64,000 nucleotides of DNA from Massilibacteroides vaginae (GTDB taxonomy: Bacteria > Bacteroidota > Bacteroidia > Bacteroidales > Tannerellaceae): assembly GCF_900178525.1 (NCBI RefSeq), contig NZ_FXDJ01000009.1, positions 1,415,001 to 1,479,000 of the forward strand, given 5' to 3'. A program made the position numbers and the translations under genes. The notes beneath the pieces are model-generated. The model was not told the DNA's origin and made no database searches. It saw nothing but the letters and a program-made list of their open reading frames with translations. This document shows positions 35,982 through 44,915 of the stretch, piece by piece. Within the stretch, counting starts at the first letter, position 1. Each line of letters begins with the position of its first letter.

Positions 35982-38900
35982 TTACTTATTTTCTTCAATC
36001 CATTTTCTGGCGTTGACGTATGCCTCTAACCATGGGGTTATTTGGTCATTGTCTTTGCGGTCTTCAGGATAGTAACCACATTGCCAGGGGAAGATGGAGC
36101 GTTCGGGGTGAGGCATCATTGCCAAATGACGTCCGTCTTTCGAACATACACCGGCAACCGACCAAGGTGAGCCGTTCGGATTGGCAGGATAGCCATCGTA
36201 GTTGTATTTGGCAATTACATTGTATTTCTTTTCATCGTAAGGGAAAGAGAACTTACCTTCTCCGTGAGCTAACCAAACGCCTAACTTCGTGCCGCTTAGT
36301 GAACCAAGCATTACAGAGTTGTTTTTGGGAATCTCCAGTCCTACGAAATTAGACTCGAACTTATGCGACTCGTTATGAGTCATCTTGTGCTTTTTCTCAT
36401 GTTCAGGATAAAGCAACTCCAGTTCGGCCATTAATTGGCAGCCGTTACAAATACCCAGACTCAACGTGTCTTTACGAGCATAAAACTTATCGATTGCCGT
36501 CTTCGCTTTTTCATTGTATAAGATGCCTGCTGCCCATCCTTTAGCCGAACCCAATACATCCGAATTTGAAAAACCGCCGCAGAATACGATGAAGTTTACA
36601 TCTTCCAAGGTTTCGCGCCCGGAGGCTAAGTCCGTTAAATGAACGTCTTTTACATCGAATCCGGCCAAATACATGGTGTAAGCCATTTCACGTTCGCCGT
36701 TCGTGCCTTTATCCCGAATGATAGCCGCTTTGATGCCCGAAGGTTCCCGGCGGTCGGCAGACACACCGTAAGACGATAATTTTCCGGTGAATGACTTGTT
36801 CAGTTTGTATTCAATCGGCTGCATCTTGTAGTTTTCAAAACGATTACCTGCGCACAAGCTACCACTTTGCTTGATATCTAACTTGTATGAAGACTGATAC
36901 CATACGTCACGCATATAATCGATACCGAAATGATATTGAGCATTGTCTTTCGAAATTAGGATATGGCGTTCGCTGGTTGGTTTAGCGATGATCGCGTATC
37001 CTACACCTGCTTCCTCCAATAGCTTTTCAAAAGCTTTCTTTTCTTTTACCTGAACGAGGATTGCCGGGTTCTCGGCAAACAAAATCTTGATAAGGTCGGT
37101 TTCCGCCAGCTTATCCAGGTTTACTTCCAATCCACCCTCTACATTCGCGAAACACATTTCCAACAGAGCCGTAAGCATACCTCCTGCGGAAATATCGTGT
37201 CCGGCTAAGATCAGTCCTTTCTCGATTGCTTCCTGCACAGCGTTGAACGCGTCGTGGAAATATTCCGCATCCTGTACGGTAGGAACCTCGTCGCCCAATC
37301 TGTTTAGCGTTTGAGCAAAAGCCGATCCACCTAACTTCAATGTGTCAAATGAAAAATCTATATAGTACAGCACGCTCGCTTTCTCTTTGGATAGTACGGG
37401 CGAGACGATCTTCTTTACATCACTCACTTCACCGCCGGCCGAAATGATTACCGTTCCCGGAGCAATCACTTTTTCGTCTCCGTATTTCTGCGTCATGGAG
37501 AGTGAGTCTTTCCCTGTAGGGATATTGATGCCCAATGAACAGGCAAAATCAGAGGCTGCTTCCACCGCTTTATATAAACGTGCGTCTTCGCCTTCGTTAC
37601 GGCAAGGCCACATCCAGTTCGCACTCAGCGAAACACCTTCTATTTTGTCGCTCAAAGGAGCAAACACTAAGTTTGTCAATGATTCGGCGATTGCCATTAC
37701 TGATCCTGCGGCCGGGTCGATCATTGCCACTTGCGGAGCATGACCGATAGACGTGGCGATTCCGGCTTTTCCCCGGAAGTCTAATGCAACAGCACCCAAG
37801 TCGCTCAGCGGTAATTGTAGTTCACCCTGGCATTGTTGGCGCGCGATTTTACCGGTTACCGAACGGTCTACTTTGTTGGTTAACCAGTCCTTACAAGCAA
37901 CAGCTTCTAACTGAAGCACGTTTACCAGATATTGGTGTAACTCGGATTCTTTATAAATAACCGGTTGATAAGATACCTCAACCGTGTTGTCGGTCATGAC
38001 TGTTTTGGGCGGTTTGCCAAACATGTATTCCAGCTTAATATCAATTGGACGAGTGCCATCTGCCTGTTCAAAAACAAACTGCATGTCATTGGTCGTTTCG
38101 CCAACCACATAGATGGGAGCGCGTTCACGTTCTGCGATACGTTTTACACGTTCTACGTCTTTTTCTTCCATTAACAGCCCCATACGCTCCTGACTTTCAT
38201 TCCCGATAATTTCTTTCGCGGAAAGAGTAGGATCGCCAATCGGCAGCTTGCTCATGTCTATTTTGCCACCGGTAGCTTCAACTAATTCCGATAAACAGTT
38301 CAGGTGTCCTCCTGCGCCGTGATCGTGTATAGAAACAATCGGGTTTTCGTCGGATTCAGCTATGGACCGGATCACATTGGCCGCGCGTTTCTGCATTTCC
38401 GGATTGGCGCGTTGTACGGCATTTAGTTCAATACCGCTGGTGTATTGTCCGGTGTTTACCGACGAAACAGCACCGCCGCCCATGCCGATACGATAATTGT
38501 CACCTCCGAGAAGTACCACTTTTTCACCGGGTTTCGGTTCGCCTTTCAACGCATCACGCATATTTGCGAAACCAACACCTCCGGCAAGCATGATCACCTT
38601 ATCGTAAGCATATTTCTTGTTGTTTTCTTCATGTTCGAAAGTAAGTACCGAACCACAGATAAGCGGTTGGCCGAACTTGTTCCCAAAATCAGATGCTCCA
38701 TTAGAAGCCTTGATCAGGATTTGTTCCGGCGTTTGATACAACCATTGGCGCGGATCCATGATCTTTTCCCATTCACGGGAACCTTCCGTACGAGGATAAG
38801 CAGTCATATAAACAGCCGTTCCTGCGATAGGCAAGGAAGCTTTACCGCCACCCAAACGGTCGCGTATTTCTCCTCCCGTACCCGTTGCAGCTCCGTTAAA

Positions 38901-39671
38901 AGGCTCAACGGTAGTTGGGAAGTTATGTGTTTCGGCTTTCAGCGAGATCACCGTTTTAATATCTTTAATAGCGAAGAAATCAGGCTTATCGCCACTCAAA
39001 GGGGCGAATTGTTCCACAACCGGACCCTCGCAAAACGCTACATTATCTTTATAAGCAGAAACCAGTTTGTTCGGATTTACTGCAGATGTTTTTTTTATCA
39101 GGTTAAAAAGAGAACTTTCCTTTTCTTCTCCATCAATTACAAAAGTACCCCCAAATATCTTGTGGCGGCAATGCTCTGAATTCACCTGTGCGAAGCCATA
39201 CACTTCGCTGTCGGTTAGCTTGCGATTCAGCTTTTCGCTTACCTCTTCCAGATAAGACACTTCATCTTCGCTCAACGCTAAGCCTTCCTTTATATTATAG
39301 GCAGCAATGTTGTCGATGTAAATAATCGGATCCGGCTGCTTATTGATCGTGAACAACTCCTGATCCAGTCCGTTGTAAATACGTTGCAGCATAGGGTCGT
39401 GATCTGCTTCGGCAGAAGAAACCGGGAAATACTCCTCAATACGGGAAATACCCGAAAGGCCCATGTTCTGCGTGATTTCCACGGCATTTGTGCTCCACGG
39501 GGTAATCATTTCCCTGCGCGGACCTACGTGCCATCCGGCAATGTTTTCCGAATCAATTGGGGTTGCTTCACTAAACAACCAGACTAACTTTTGAATATTT
39601 TCGGAAGAAAAAGGCTGAGCAGTTTCCACCGCCAGCAAACTTTTTGTAGATGATCTGAAGAAAAGAATCAT
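35982..39671 (-). CDS. purL: Phosphoribosylformylglycinamidine synthase (large, PurL)
   Basis: PurL catalyses ATP- and glutamine-dependent conversion of FGAR to FGAM in purine synthesis. The 1229-residue single chain has the proteobacterial-style layout: an N-terminal domain, linker, two AIRS-like ATP domains (LKAETHNFPTTVEPFNGAATGTGGEIRD, IGMGGGAVSS) and a C-terminal glutaminase with Cys1078 in GICNGCQ and His1188/Glu1190 in MPHPER. The length is normal for the type. It stands alone, with its promoter box about 40 bases upstream. Confidence 0.97.
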   Translation of the reverse strand: MILFFRSSTKSLLAVETAQPFSSENIQKLVWLFSEATPIDSENIAGWHVGPRREMITPWSTNAVEITQNMGLSGISRIEEYFPVSSAEADHDPMLQRIYNGLDQELFTINKQPDPIIYIDNIAAYNIKEGLALSEDEVSYLEEVSEKLNRKLTDSEVYGFAQVNSEHCRHKIFGGTFVIDGEEKESSLFNLIKKTSAVNPNKLVSAYKDNVAFCEGPVVEQFAPLSGDKPDFFAIKDIKTVISLKAETHNFPTTVEPFNGAATGTGGEIRDRLGGGKASLPIAGTAVYMTAYPRTEGSREWEKIMDPRQWLYQTPEQILIKASNGASDFGNKFGQPLICGSVLTFEHEENNKKYAYDKVIMLAGGVGFANMRDALKGEPKPGEKVVLLGGDNYRIGMGGGAVSSVNTGQYTSGIELNAVQRANPEMQKRAANVIRSIAESDENPIVSIHDHGAGGHLNCLSELVEATGGKIDMSKLPIGDPTLSAKEIIGNESQERMGLLMEEKDVERVKRIAERERAPIYVVGETTNDMQFVFEQADGTRPIDIKLEYMFGKPPKTVMTDNTVEVSYQPVIYKESELHQYLVNVLQLEAVACKDWLTNKVDRSVTGKIARQQCQGELQLPLSDLGAVALDFRGKAGIATSIGHAPQVAMIDPAAGSVMAIAESLTNLVFAPLSDKIEGVSLSANWMWPCRNEGEDARLYKAVEAASDFACSLGINIPTGKDSLSMTQKYGDEKVIAPGTVIISAGGEVSDVKKIVSPVLSKEKASVLYYIDFSFDTLKLGGSAFAQTLNRLGDEVPTVQDAEYFHDAFNAVQEAIEKGLILAGHDISAGGMLTALLEMCFANVEGGLEVNLDKLAETDLIKILFAENPAILVQVKEKKAFEKLLEEAGVGYAIIAKPTSERHILISKDNAQYHFGIDYMRDVWYQSSYKLDIKQSGSLCAGNRFENYKMQPIEYKLNKSFTGKLSSYGVSADRREPSGIKAAIIRDKGTNGEREMAYTMYLAGFDVKDVHLTDLASGRETLEDVNFIVFCGGFSNSDVLGSAKGWAAGILYNEKAKTAIDKFYARKDTLSLGICNGCQLMAELELLYPEHEKKHKMTHNESHKFESNFVGLEIPKNNSVMLGSLSGTKLGVWLAHGEGKFSFPYDEKKYNVIAKYNYDGYPANPNGSPWSVAGVCSKDGRHLAMMPHPERSIFPWQCGYYPEDRKDNDQITPWLEAYVNARKWIEENK

Positions 39672-39714
39672 ATCGTCGTTTTTTATTATATAGTAATGAA
39701 TACGATAAGTTCTG

Positions 39715-39722
39715 CAAAGATA
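39715..39722 (-). promoter_or_regulatory. -7 promoter box of purL
   Basis: The minus strand reads TATCTTTG, 43 bases before the purL ATG. Confidence 0.55.
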
Positions 39723-39869
39723 ATTAAAATCCCGAAGCCAACCCCCGGAGCAAGCAAATCTTTCACCCTTATCAGCTATGTGGCTGTGTGTTTGCGTGCT
39801 AACAATAAAGGCTCAAAGAATCAGAAAAAAAGAAAGCCTAAGCGAGCAGAAAAAAAAGATAGCTCCGCA

Positions 39870-40346
39870 TCACCTCGAATAATCCAGTCCGGAATACGAG
39901 TCGTAAGAACGGTTCCGTTTATTGACAGCATGATTGATCAACGAATCAATTGAAAAACGCCCCGGACCAATGATCAATAAAAAAGTAAACAAGGCCAGGT
40001 ATAGAAATGAAAGTTCACGTATCGCAAAAGGATCTCCGCCATGAATAACGAAAAAGGCCATCAGCATGGTAAAGATCATCGGGACTAAAGCCAAACGATA
40101 AAGAAAGCCCAGGATAAAACCCAACGGACAAACAATTTCGGCAAACAAGGCCAGCACCAACGATGCCTGACTTCCTACCCCTAACGGATCGGGGAAAGAT
40201 TGCAAAAGAGACTCTGCCTGCGTCCATTTCTGCCATCCGTGAGACATGAACGTGCAGCCGAAAACAAGGCGAGCCGCAAGCAAAAATACAGAACTGACCT
40301 TATTTACAGGTCTGATCCCAAAAAGTATTTTATTTAAAACAGACAT
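39870..40346 (-). CDS. DoxX-family membrane protein
   Basis: The 158-residue protein has four hydrophobic segments and the family motif VFGCTFMSHGWQKW. DoxX proteins are small inner membrane proteins, in some cases part of a terminal quinol oxidase or a redox-stress complex, but most are uncharacterised. The C-terminal tail is rich in Arg, Tyr and Ser. It is divergent from the polysaccharide locus promoter. Confidence 0.8.
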   Translation of the reverse strand: MSVLNKILFGIRPVNKVSSVFLLAARLVFGCTFMSHGWQKWTQAESLLQSFPDPLGVGSQASLVLALFAEIVCPLGFILGFLYRLALVPMIFTMLMAFFVIHGGDPFAIRELSFLYLALFTFLLIIGPGRFSIDSLINHAVNKRNRSYDSYSGLDYSR

Positions 40347-40563
40347 AGTTCAAGTAAAAATTAACAGGGTGGAAAGTTAGGAACTATCTGCCAATATCGC
40401 AAGGTTTTTTTTATTGTTCATCTTTTGTACGTGTTTTTATAAGCTCGTTAAGATTAGGATTATTAAAAAAATGTCAAAAGGGAATAAAATAATGTTATAA
40501 GCTAATAGACAATGCGTTAATACGGATAACGCTTGAATTATAAAATAAATCGATTAGAATAAA
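40347..40563. other. Gap between DoxX and the polysaccharide promoter, nothing seen
   Basis: The beginning of the 397-base intergenic region has no supported gene. It is AT-rich and contains no promoter box of the Bacteroidetes type on the minus strand for DoxX. A UpxY- or UpxZ-like gene, which begins many Bacteroides capsule loci, is absent here. Confidence 0.45.
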
Positions 40564-40594
40564 TTTGCTTATATGATAAATAAGTGTATTTTTG
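40564..40594 (+). promoter_or_regulatory. Promoter of the polysaccharide locus first gene
   Basis: TTTG at 40564-40567 and TATTTTTG at 40587-40594 are 19 bases apart, a full match to the Bacteroidetes consensus. The start point would be near 40601, giving a leader of about 140 bases before ATG 40744. Confidence 0.75.
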
Positions 40595-40743
40595 TTTCCA
40601 ATAGTGCTGTTTTTTTGTTATTATGAAAGAGAATAGCATTGTCACGGTTTATTTTAGAACTTTATTACCGTGCATAGTTTAGAGCCGTTTGTCTGTGACT
40701 GACGAGCTTTGTTGTGTAAAGATATTACTTTATTTTGACGCTT

Positions 40744-42675
40744 ATGTTTACTTTTCTTATCCGGATATTTTCGGCTAAGTACCTCAGTAGGTGGTTAATA
40801 TTGCTGAATGATCTATTAATATCCACGCTGTCCAGCGTTGGAGCTTTCCTGCTTACCTGTTTTGTGTTTGCAAGGCTGCTTACGTGGCAACAGTTCATCT
40901 GTATCGGCCTTTTTTCGGCATTCAGCAGTTTGGTCAGTTTCTATTCCTTTAAGATATATAAAGGAGTAATCCGCCATTCTTCGTTTTCCGAAACCGGACG
41001 TATTGCATTGGCAGTCATCCTGAAAGTTACACTTTTGGCGGTGATCGTTTTCTTCTTACTGCCACATGTACCTGCTCCCTTTATTTACATTACTATCCTG
41101 CTCGATTTCCTGATTACCTTTTTCGCGCTGATCACCCTTCGTGCCGTGATGATTATGAGTTATAATCACCTGGTTCGTACAATAAGTATATCCAAAGGAA
41201 ACATACTTGTCTTCAAAAGTGACCTGCATGAAAAGGCATCAATGCACTCTTCATTTCCTGATACGATCGGCGAATACCACATGGTCGGTTTCCTGCAATT
41301 CGGAGGGAAAGACCTGTACCGGATCAACAGTTATAATGTATTTGTCGCTTCCGGCAAAGAGGAATTTGCCGCTTTGCAAAAGAAACATCAGATAAAGGCC
41401 GTTCTTTTTCAGAGCGACCGGGAGGTGAAAAACGAACGTGATCGGTTGGTGCGCTACTGCGAGGCGCTAAAAGTCCGTATGCTGATCCTCTCACCCATTA
41501 ATGAGTTCAATAAACACAAAGGCTTCAACCGTCCGTTGGCTGAAGTTCGGGTGGAAGACCTCCTTAGCCGGGATGAAATCGAAATTAACCTGGAAGAAAT
41601 AGGGCACGAACTCAACGGTAAAATTGTGATGGTTACCGGAGCCGCGGGATCTATCGGCAGTGAAATATGCCGTCAGCTCTGTTCATTCCCGATTAAGCAT
41701 CTGGTACTGTTCGACAGTGCCGAAACCCCTATGCACAACCTCCGCTTAGAACTCAACGAGCTTTTCCCCCAATTAACATACTCCGTAATCTTGGGCGATG
41801 TGCGCAACGCTACGCGGGTCAACTCCATTTTCAAATGCTATCAACCTCAGATTGTATTCCATGCGGCGGCCTACAAACATGTGCCCCTGATGGAAGAAAA
41901 TCCTTGTGAGGCTATACGTACCAATCTTTATGGTACACGCGTAGTGGCGGATGCGTCCATTAAGCATAAGGCCGAGAAATTTGTAATGATCTCCACCGAT
42001 AAAGCCGTAAACCCCACAAACGTAATGGGTGCCTCAAAGCGATTGGCCGAAATGTATGTGCAGAGTCTGAACGGCGCGTTAAAACAAGGAATCTTGTCCG
42101 GATCCACTCGTTTTGTAACCACCCGTTTCGGCAATGTGTTGGGAAGCAATGGCTCGGTCATTCCTTTGTTTCGTGAACAAATAGCGAAAGGCGGACCGGT
42201 AACCGTGACTCATCCCGATATTATCCGTTACTTCATGACTATTCCGGAAGCTTGCCGCTTGGTGCTCGAAGCCGGAACGATGGGGCAAGGGGGCGAAATA
42301 TTCGTATTTGATATGGGCGAACCGGTAAAGATCGTAGACCTCGCCAACCGGATGATCTCCTTGGCCGGATTAGAAGCCGGAAAAGACATTCAAATAAAAT
42401 TCTCAGGTCTCCGACCGGGAGAAAAACTATACGAAGAGGTGTTGAGTGCCCAGGAAACAACACTACCAACACCTCACGAAAAAATACGTGTAGCCAGTGT
42501 CCGGGATTGCTGTTACCAACAGCTACTTCCCGAAATCGACGAATTAATTCAGGTTGCGCATACAACCGAAATCGTGGATACCGTACGTAAAATGAAAGAA
42601 ATCATTCCGGAATTTATCAGTAAAAATTCCGTGTTCGAAGAACTGGATAAAGAACTGAAAGGAAAAGCAGTTTAA
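40744..42675 (+). CDS. WbpM/CapD-type UDP-sugar 4,6-dehydratase (membrane-bound)
   Basis: The start at ATG 40744 is chosen over the TTG at 40735, giving 643 residues. The first about 130 residues contain four membrane helices; a CoA-binding-like middle follows; the SDR domain starts at about residue 295 with VTGAAGSIGSEI (G299-x-x-G302). In STDKAVNPTNVMGASKR the usual catalytic Tyr is Met, as in WbpM and other long 4,6-dehydratases. This family makes UDP-4-keto-6-deoxy-GlcNAc, precursor of UDP-QuiNAc or UDP-FucNAc. It partners naturally with the WbpV/WbpL-type genes near 58-60 kb. Confidence 0.9.
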   Translation: MFTFLIRIFSAKYLSRWLILLNDLLISTLSSVGAFLLTCFVFARLLTWQQFICIGLFSAFSSLVSFYSFKIYKGVIRHSSFSETGRIALAVILKVTLLAVIVFFLLPHVPAPFIYITILLDFLITFFALITLRAVMIMSYNHLVRTISISKGNILVFKSDLHEKASMHSSFPDTIGEYHMVGFLQFGGKDLYRINSYNVFVASGKEEFAALQKKHQIKAVLFQSDREVKNERDRLVRYCEALKVRMLILSPINEFNKHKGFNRPLAEVRVEDLLSRDEIEINLEEIGHELNGKIVMVTGAAGSIGSEICRQLCSFPIKHLVLFDSAETPMHNLRLELNELFPQLTYSVILGDVRNATRVNSIFKCYQPQIVFHAAAYKHVPLMEENPCEAIRTNLYGTRVVADASIKHKAEKFVMISTDKAVNPTNVMGASKRLAEMYVQSLNGALKQGILSGSTRFVTTRFGNVLGSNGSVIPLFREQIAKGGPVTVTHPDIIRYFMTIPEACRLVLEAGTMGQGGEIFVFDMGEPVKIVDLANRMISLAGLEAGKDIQIKFSGLRPGEKLYEEVLSAQETTLPTPHEKIRVASVRDCCYQQLLPEIDELIQVAHTTEIVDTVRKMKEIIPEFISKNSVFEELDKELKGKAV

Positions 42676-42700
42676 TCCTGTTTTCCGGCACAAGGTGCTT

Positions 42701-43108
42701 TTACCAATTTTTTCTGAAAAGATAAAAAACAAGCAAACCGGCTAAGCCGATCCAAACGAAAGGACGAACAACCGCAAACGGAGAAACCTCCCGACTGTGC
42801 TGAAATTCGCTTTCTAAAGCCTCCCTTTCAACCAGCTTGTTTTGTCGCAACATGACGGAACTATCCGTTTCCGCCCGAATAAGGTGAGATTCAGTCACCG
42901 AAACAACCGCTTGCTTACCGGAACTGTCCGGAGGAGCAAAACGAACATTACGCGTCAATAACCGTTCAGAAACAATCCGGTTTACCGAACCGCGAAACAA
43001 CGAACTGTCCGTTAGCAAATACGATTGCATCCGGTGCTCACTTTGCTTTCTGCCGGTTGCGCAAGCAGATAAAAACAACAAAAGAAAAAGTACACATCGA
43101 CCATTCAT
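42701..43108 (-). CDS. One-piece spanin (u-spanin)-like lipoprotein
   Basis: The 135-residue protein has a lipoprotein signal (residues 1-15, LSAC with Cys16), a polar, helical periplasmic stretch (20-110) and a C-terminal membrane helix at about 112-131 (FAVVRPFVWIGLAGLLVFYL) before RKNW. An outer-membrane lipid anchor and an inner-membrane anchor in one short chain is the plan of u-spanins such as phage T1 gp11 (131 residues), which disrupt the outer membrane after endolysin action. The gene overlaps the upstream M15 peptidase gene by 4 bases. Sequence family not recognised. Confidence 0.7.
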   Translation of the reverse strand: MNGRCVLFLLLFLSACATGRKQSEHRMQSYLLTDSSLFRGSVNRIVSERLLTRNVRFAPPDSSGKQAVVSVTESHLIRAETDSSVMLRQNKLVEREALESEFQHSREVSPFAVVRPFVWIGLAGLLVFYLFRKNW

Positions 43109-43548
43109 ACATAAATAAGCTGTTGCCGGTTTATGCCGGTGGATGAATAAGAAAGATGAACAAAATTCCTGTTAACATAATAGATCGCCTGATCGAACTC
43201 CGGAGAATTAACCGAACGGAGAGTGCGGATCAGAAGTCCGAAGTCGGTCATATACAAATCCGCTGCTTCACCGGTGAGGTGTTGAGACGAGGATACACCT
43301 CCCACGCGTTTATTCAACAGCGAACATCGATACCCACTCAGGATATGCATCGGACAATTACCGCAACAAACCCGGAGCGGCTCCAGCAACCGGACACAAA
43401 GATTACGCAAAGCCTCAATCACCTGAAGCGGCGGCGCGTTCTCGATACCATTTTCAATAGCCACCCGGCTGTAGGTAAACTCCTGCAAGCGAAAATGTTC
43501 ACTCAGGCGAATCTCACCGTTACTCAACTCATTACTCTTTTGTTTCAT
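43105..43548 (-). CDS. M15-family D,D- or L,D-peptidase (endolysin-like)
   Basis: The 147-residue protein has the zinc motif of peptidase family M15 (subfamily A): SQHLTGEAAD gives His90 and Asp97, and NFVHLSY gives His131. Arg74 in SGYRC is also conserved. There is no signal peptide, so it needs an export route or a holin to reach peptidoglycan. It overlaps the holin-like gene by 17 bases and the spanin-like gene by 4, so the three are translationally coupled. M15 proteins serve as endolysins in several phages and as peptidases in some type 10 secretion systems. Confidence 0.85.
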   Translation of the reverse strand: MKQKSNELSNGEIRLSEHFRLQEFTYSRVAIENGIENAPPLQVIEALRNLCVRLLEPLRVCCGNCPMHILSGYRCSLLNKRVGGVSSSQHLTGEAADLYMTDFGLLIRTLRSVNSPEFDQAIYYVNRNFVHLSYSSTGINRQQLIYV

Positions 43549-43750
43549 TATTATTCTGTCGTTCTTTTAATTTGTACGTATAGTCAACACCAAACAACGC
43601 TCCGGCAAACGTGGATATCTCGCCGAAAGCGACCAATACACTCTGATGGATCATCCCCGGTGGATCAATCCAAAAAGAGCAGAAAATTAAAACGAGACCG
43701 GCTACAGTTAGTAGCACGGCCATCGTTAATTGGATCCGCATTTTATGCAT
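43532..43750 (-). CDS. Holin-like small membrane protein
   Basis: The 72-residue protein has two membrane helices (about 7-28 and 35-57), a short loop and a charged, hydrophilic C-tail (KLKERQNNNETKE), the layout of a class II holin. It overlaps the M15 gene by 17 bases. In a lysis cassette it would open the inner membrane to the endolysin. No family match is claimed; assignment rests on topology and neighbours. Confidence 0.6.
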   Translation of the reverse strand: MHKMRIQLTMAVLLTVAGLVLIFCSFWIDPPGMIHQSVLVAFGEISTFAGALFGVDYTYKLKERQNNNETKE

Positions 43751-43770
43751 ACGCTCCGTTCAGTAAAACC

Positions 43771-44220
43771 TTACAGGTCACCCCCGATTTCAGTCTGATC
43801 ATTATCCTCCTCAGTCTGATTCTTCGGTTTCCCCTCACTTGTTTGGCTAAAGCGCGTTGTTATACGCGTTTCTCTCAAAGACGCACCGGGAGTGAACACG
43901 ATCTTGGCACCACGCAACATGCTCTGCGAGAAATCTTTTTTCTCCGCGGCACCTTCACTTCTTACTGTCATGCGGAAGTTGCCCAGTTCACCAAGTTTGA
44001 CCGTACGTCCTGCTTTCAAGTGATAATCGATCACATAGTTAAGATTGTCGAGAACCGCTTTCACGTCAGCACTGGAAACCGTACTTCTCGCGGCAATCAA
44101 GCTACATACATCCGGCATCGTTGCGACACCGTTACTTTTAGCACTTGCGTACCATTTCTTTTCAGAAGTTGTGTCACCAGGTTTTGAATAACGTTGAACT
44201 AATTTAAATTGATGTTCCAT
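43771..44220 (-). CDS. HU-related DNA-binding protein (Bacteroidales type)
   Basis: The 149-residue protein has an HU/IHF fold with a Bacteroidales-specific N-terminal extension: KLVQRYSKPGDTTSEKKWYASAKSNGVATMPDVCSLIAARSTVSSADVKAVLDNL then GRTVKLGELGNFRMTVRSEGA. It matches the HU-related family often seen next to peptidoglycan amidase genes in Bacteroidales. The C-terminal 30 residues are acidic and polar. It is the first gene of the operon, 20 bases before the holin-like gene. Confidence 0.85.
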   Translation of the reverse strand: MEHQFKLVQRYSKPGDTTSEKKWYASAKSNGVATMPDVCSLIAARSTVSSADVKAVLDNLNYVIDYHLKAGRTVKLGELGNFRMTVRSEGAAEKKDFSQSMLRGAKIVFTPGASLRETRITTRFSQTSEGKPKNQTEEDNDQTEIGGDL

Positions 44221-44271
44221 AAAAAATAAATGTTTAAAATGTTAATAAATAATTGTTTAAATAAGACATTG

Positions 44272-44300
44272 CAAAGGTAACGGCAGCGAAGAGGGACAAA
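44272..44300 (-). promoter_or_regulatory. Promoter of the HU/lysis-like operon
   Basis: The minus strand reads TACCTTTG at 44272-44279 (TAnnTTTG) with TTTG at 44297-44300, 17 bases upstream, slightly short of the usual spacing. It lies 52 bases before the HU-related gene. Confidence 0.55.
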
Positions 44301-44523
44301 TTGGGCTGAATAGGAGCAAGCAAAAAGCTGGAAATCAGAAAGAACAGACAAAAAACACCTGTATATTTCACCAAATTCCCGACAATTCACCCCAATTCAA
44401 AAAAAACAAGAAGAGCGCACACAAAGGGCAGATTAAAGATGAGTACAGAACTTTTTAATATTTGTTCAAGAATCAACAATAACGATTCAAACATTTCCCT
44501 TCTGTTATCACGCCCACCCTCTC
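44301..44523. other. Gap upstream of the repeat cluster, nothing seen
   Basis: No gene or site was found in this stretch between the HU promoter and the first tandem tip repeats. Confidence 0.4.
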
Positions 44524-44557
44524 TGTCATCCCACCCTCCCTGTCATCCCACCCTCCT
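44524..44557 (+). repeat. 17-bp tandem repeat of the MITE left tip
   Basis: TGTCATC begins at 44524, 44541 and 44558, exactly 17 bases apart, with CCACCCTCC between. The third copy runs into MITE copy 1. It looks like slipped or stacked left ends. Confidence 0.7.
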
Positions 44558-44680
44558 TGTCATCTCGACCGAAGCGGAGAGATCTCTGCATAGAGGGTAA
44601 TGAAACGATAGGAGAGAGTATAAGAAAGTATGAGATAATATATATATGATATGAGATGTTTCGACAAGCTCAACATGACA
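44558..44680 (+). repeat. MITE-like element, copy 1 (about 120 bp)
   Basis: The element begins TGTCATCTCGACCGAAGCGG and ends TCGACAAGCTCAACATGACA. The ends are imperfect inverted repeats (both start TGTCATC when read inward). It has no coding frame. A half element consisting of the right end alone follows at 44691-44720. The other copies are at 45047, 45201 and 45757. The short motif of its right end is common across Bacteroidota intergenic regions. Confidence 0.75.
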
Positions 44681-44827
44681 AGGGGTTGGTATGAGATCCT
44701 TCGACAAGCTCAGGATGACAGTGGATGGGACAGGGTTTTAAGGGGTTTCACCCCTGCGACCCCACATCATTTTTTGGCTTGATCCAAAAAACGAAGCAAA
44801 AAAGATCAAGGCTGCACTTCCTTCGCT

Positions 44828-44915
44828 AAAAAACACTGCGCTTTCGCTAAACAAATCGAAAACTCGCTACGCTCAAACAACGATTTGTTTTTAACGCTTT
44901 CGCTCCGTGTTTTTT
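44828..44915. repeat. Nested inverted repeat between MITE copies
   Basis: An outer pair AAAAAACAC (44828-44836) with GTGTTTTTT (44907-44915) encloses AAACAAATCG (44849-44858) with CGATTTGTTT (44881-44890). The flanking 44740-44827 sequence (CCCCACATCATTTTTTGGCT and on) resembles another dispersed Bacteroidota intergenic repeat. No gene is present. Confidence 0.55.

Noticed and set aside
38445-39179. 244-residue plus-strand frame inside purL
   Set aside because: It is antisense to a certain gene and is a shadow of its codon pattern.
39696-39953. 85-residue Lys-rich plus-strand frame between purL and DoxX
   Set aside because: It covers the purL promoter and the end of DoxX, and has a low-complexity composition.
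43156-44187. 343-residue plus-strand frame over the lysis-like operon
   Set aside because: It is antisense to the HU, holin-like and M15 genes, has an unnatural His/Thr/Arg-rich composition and no homology that can be recognised.
42701-44220. Prophage remnant as the explanation for the lysis-like genes
   Set aside because: Not excluded, but no structural, replication or integration genes are near and the genes are intact, so it is not the simplest reading.
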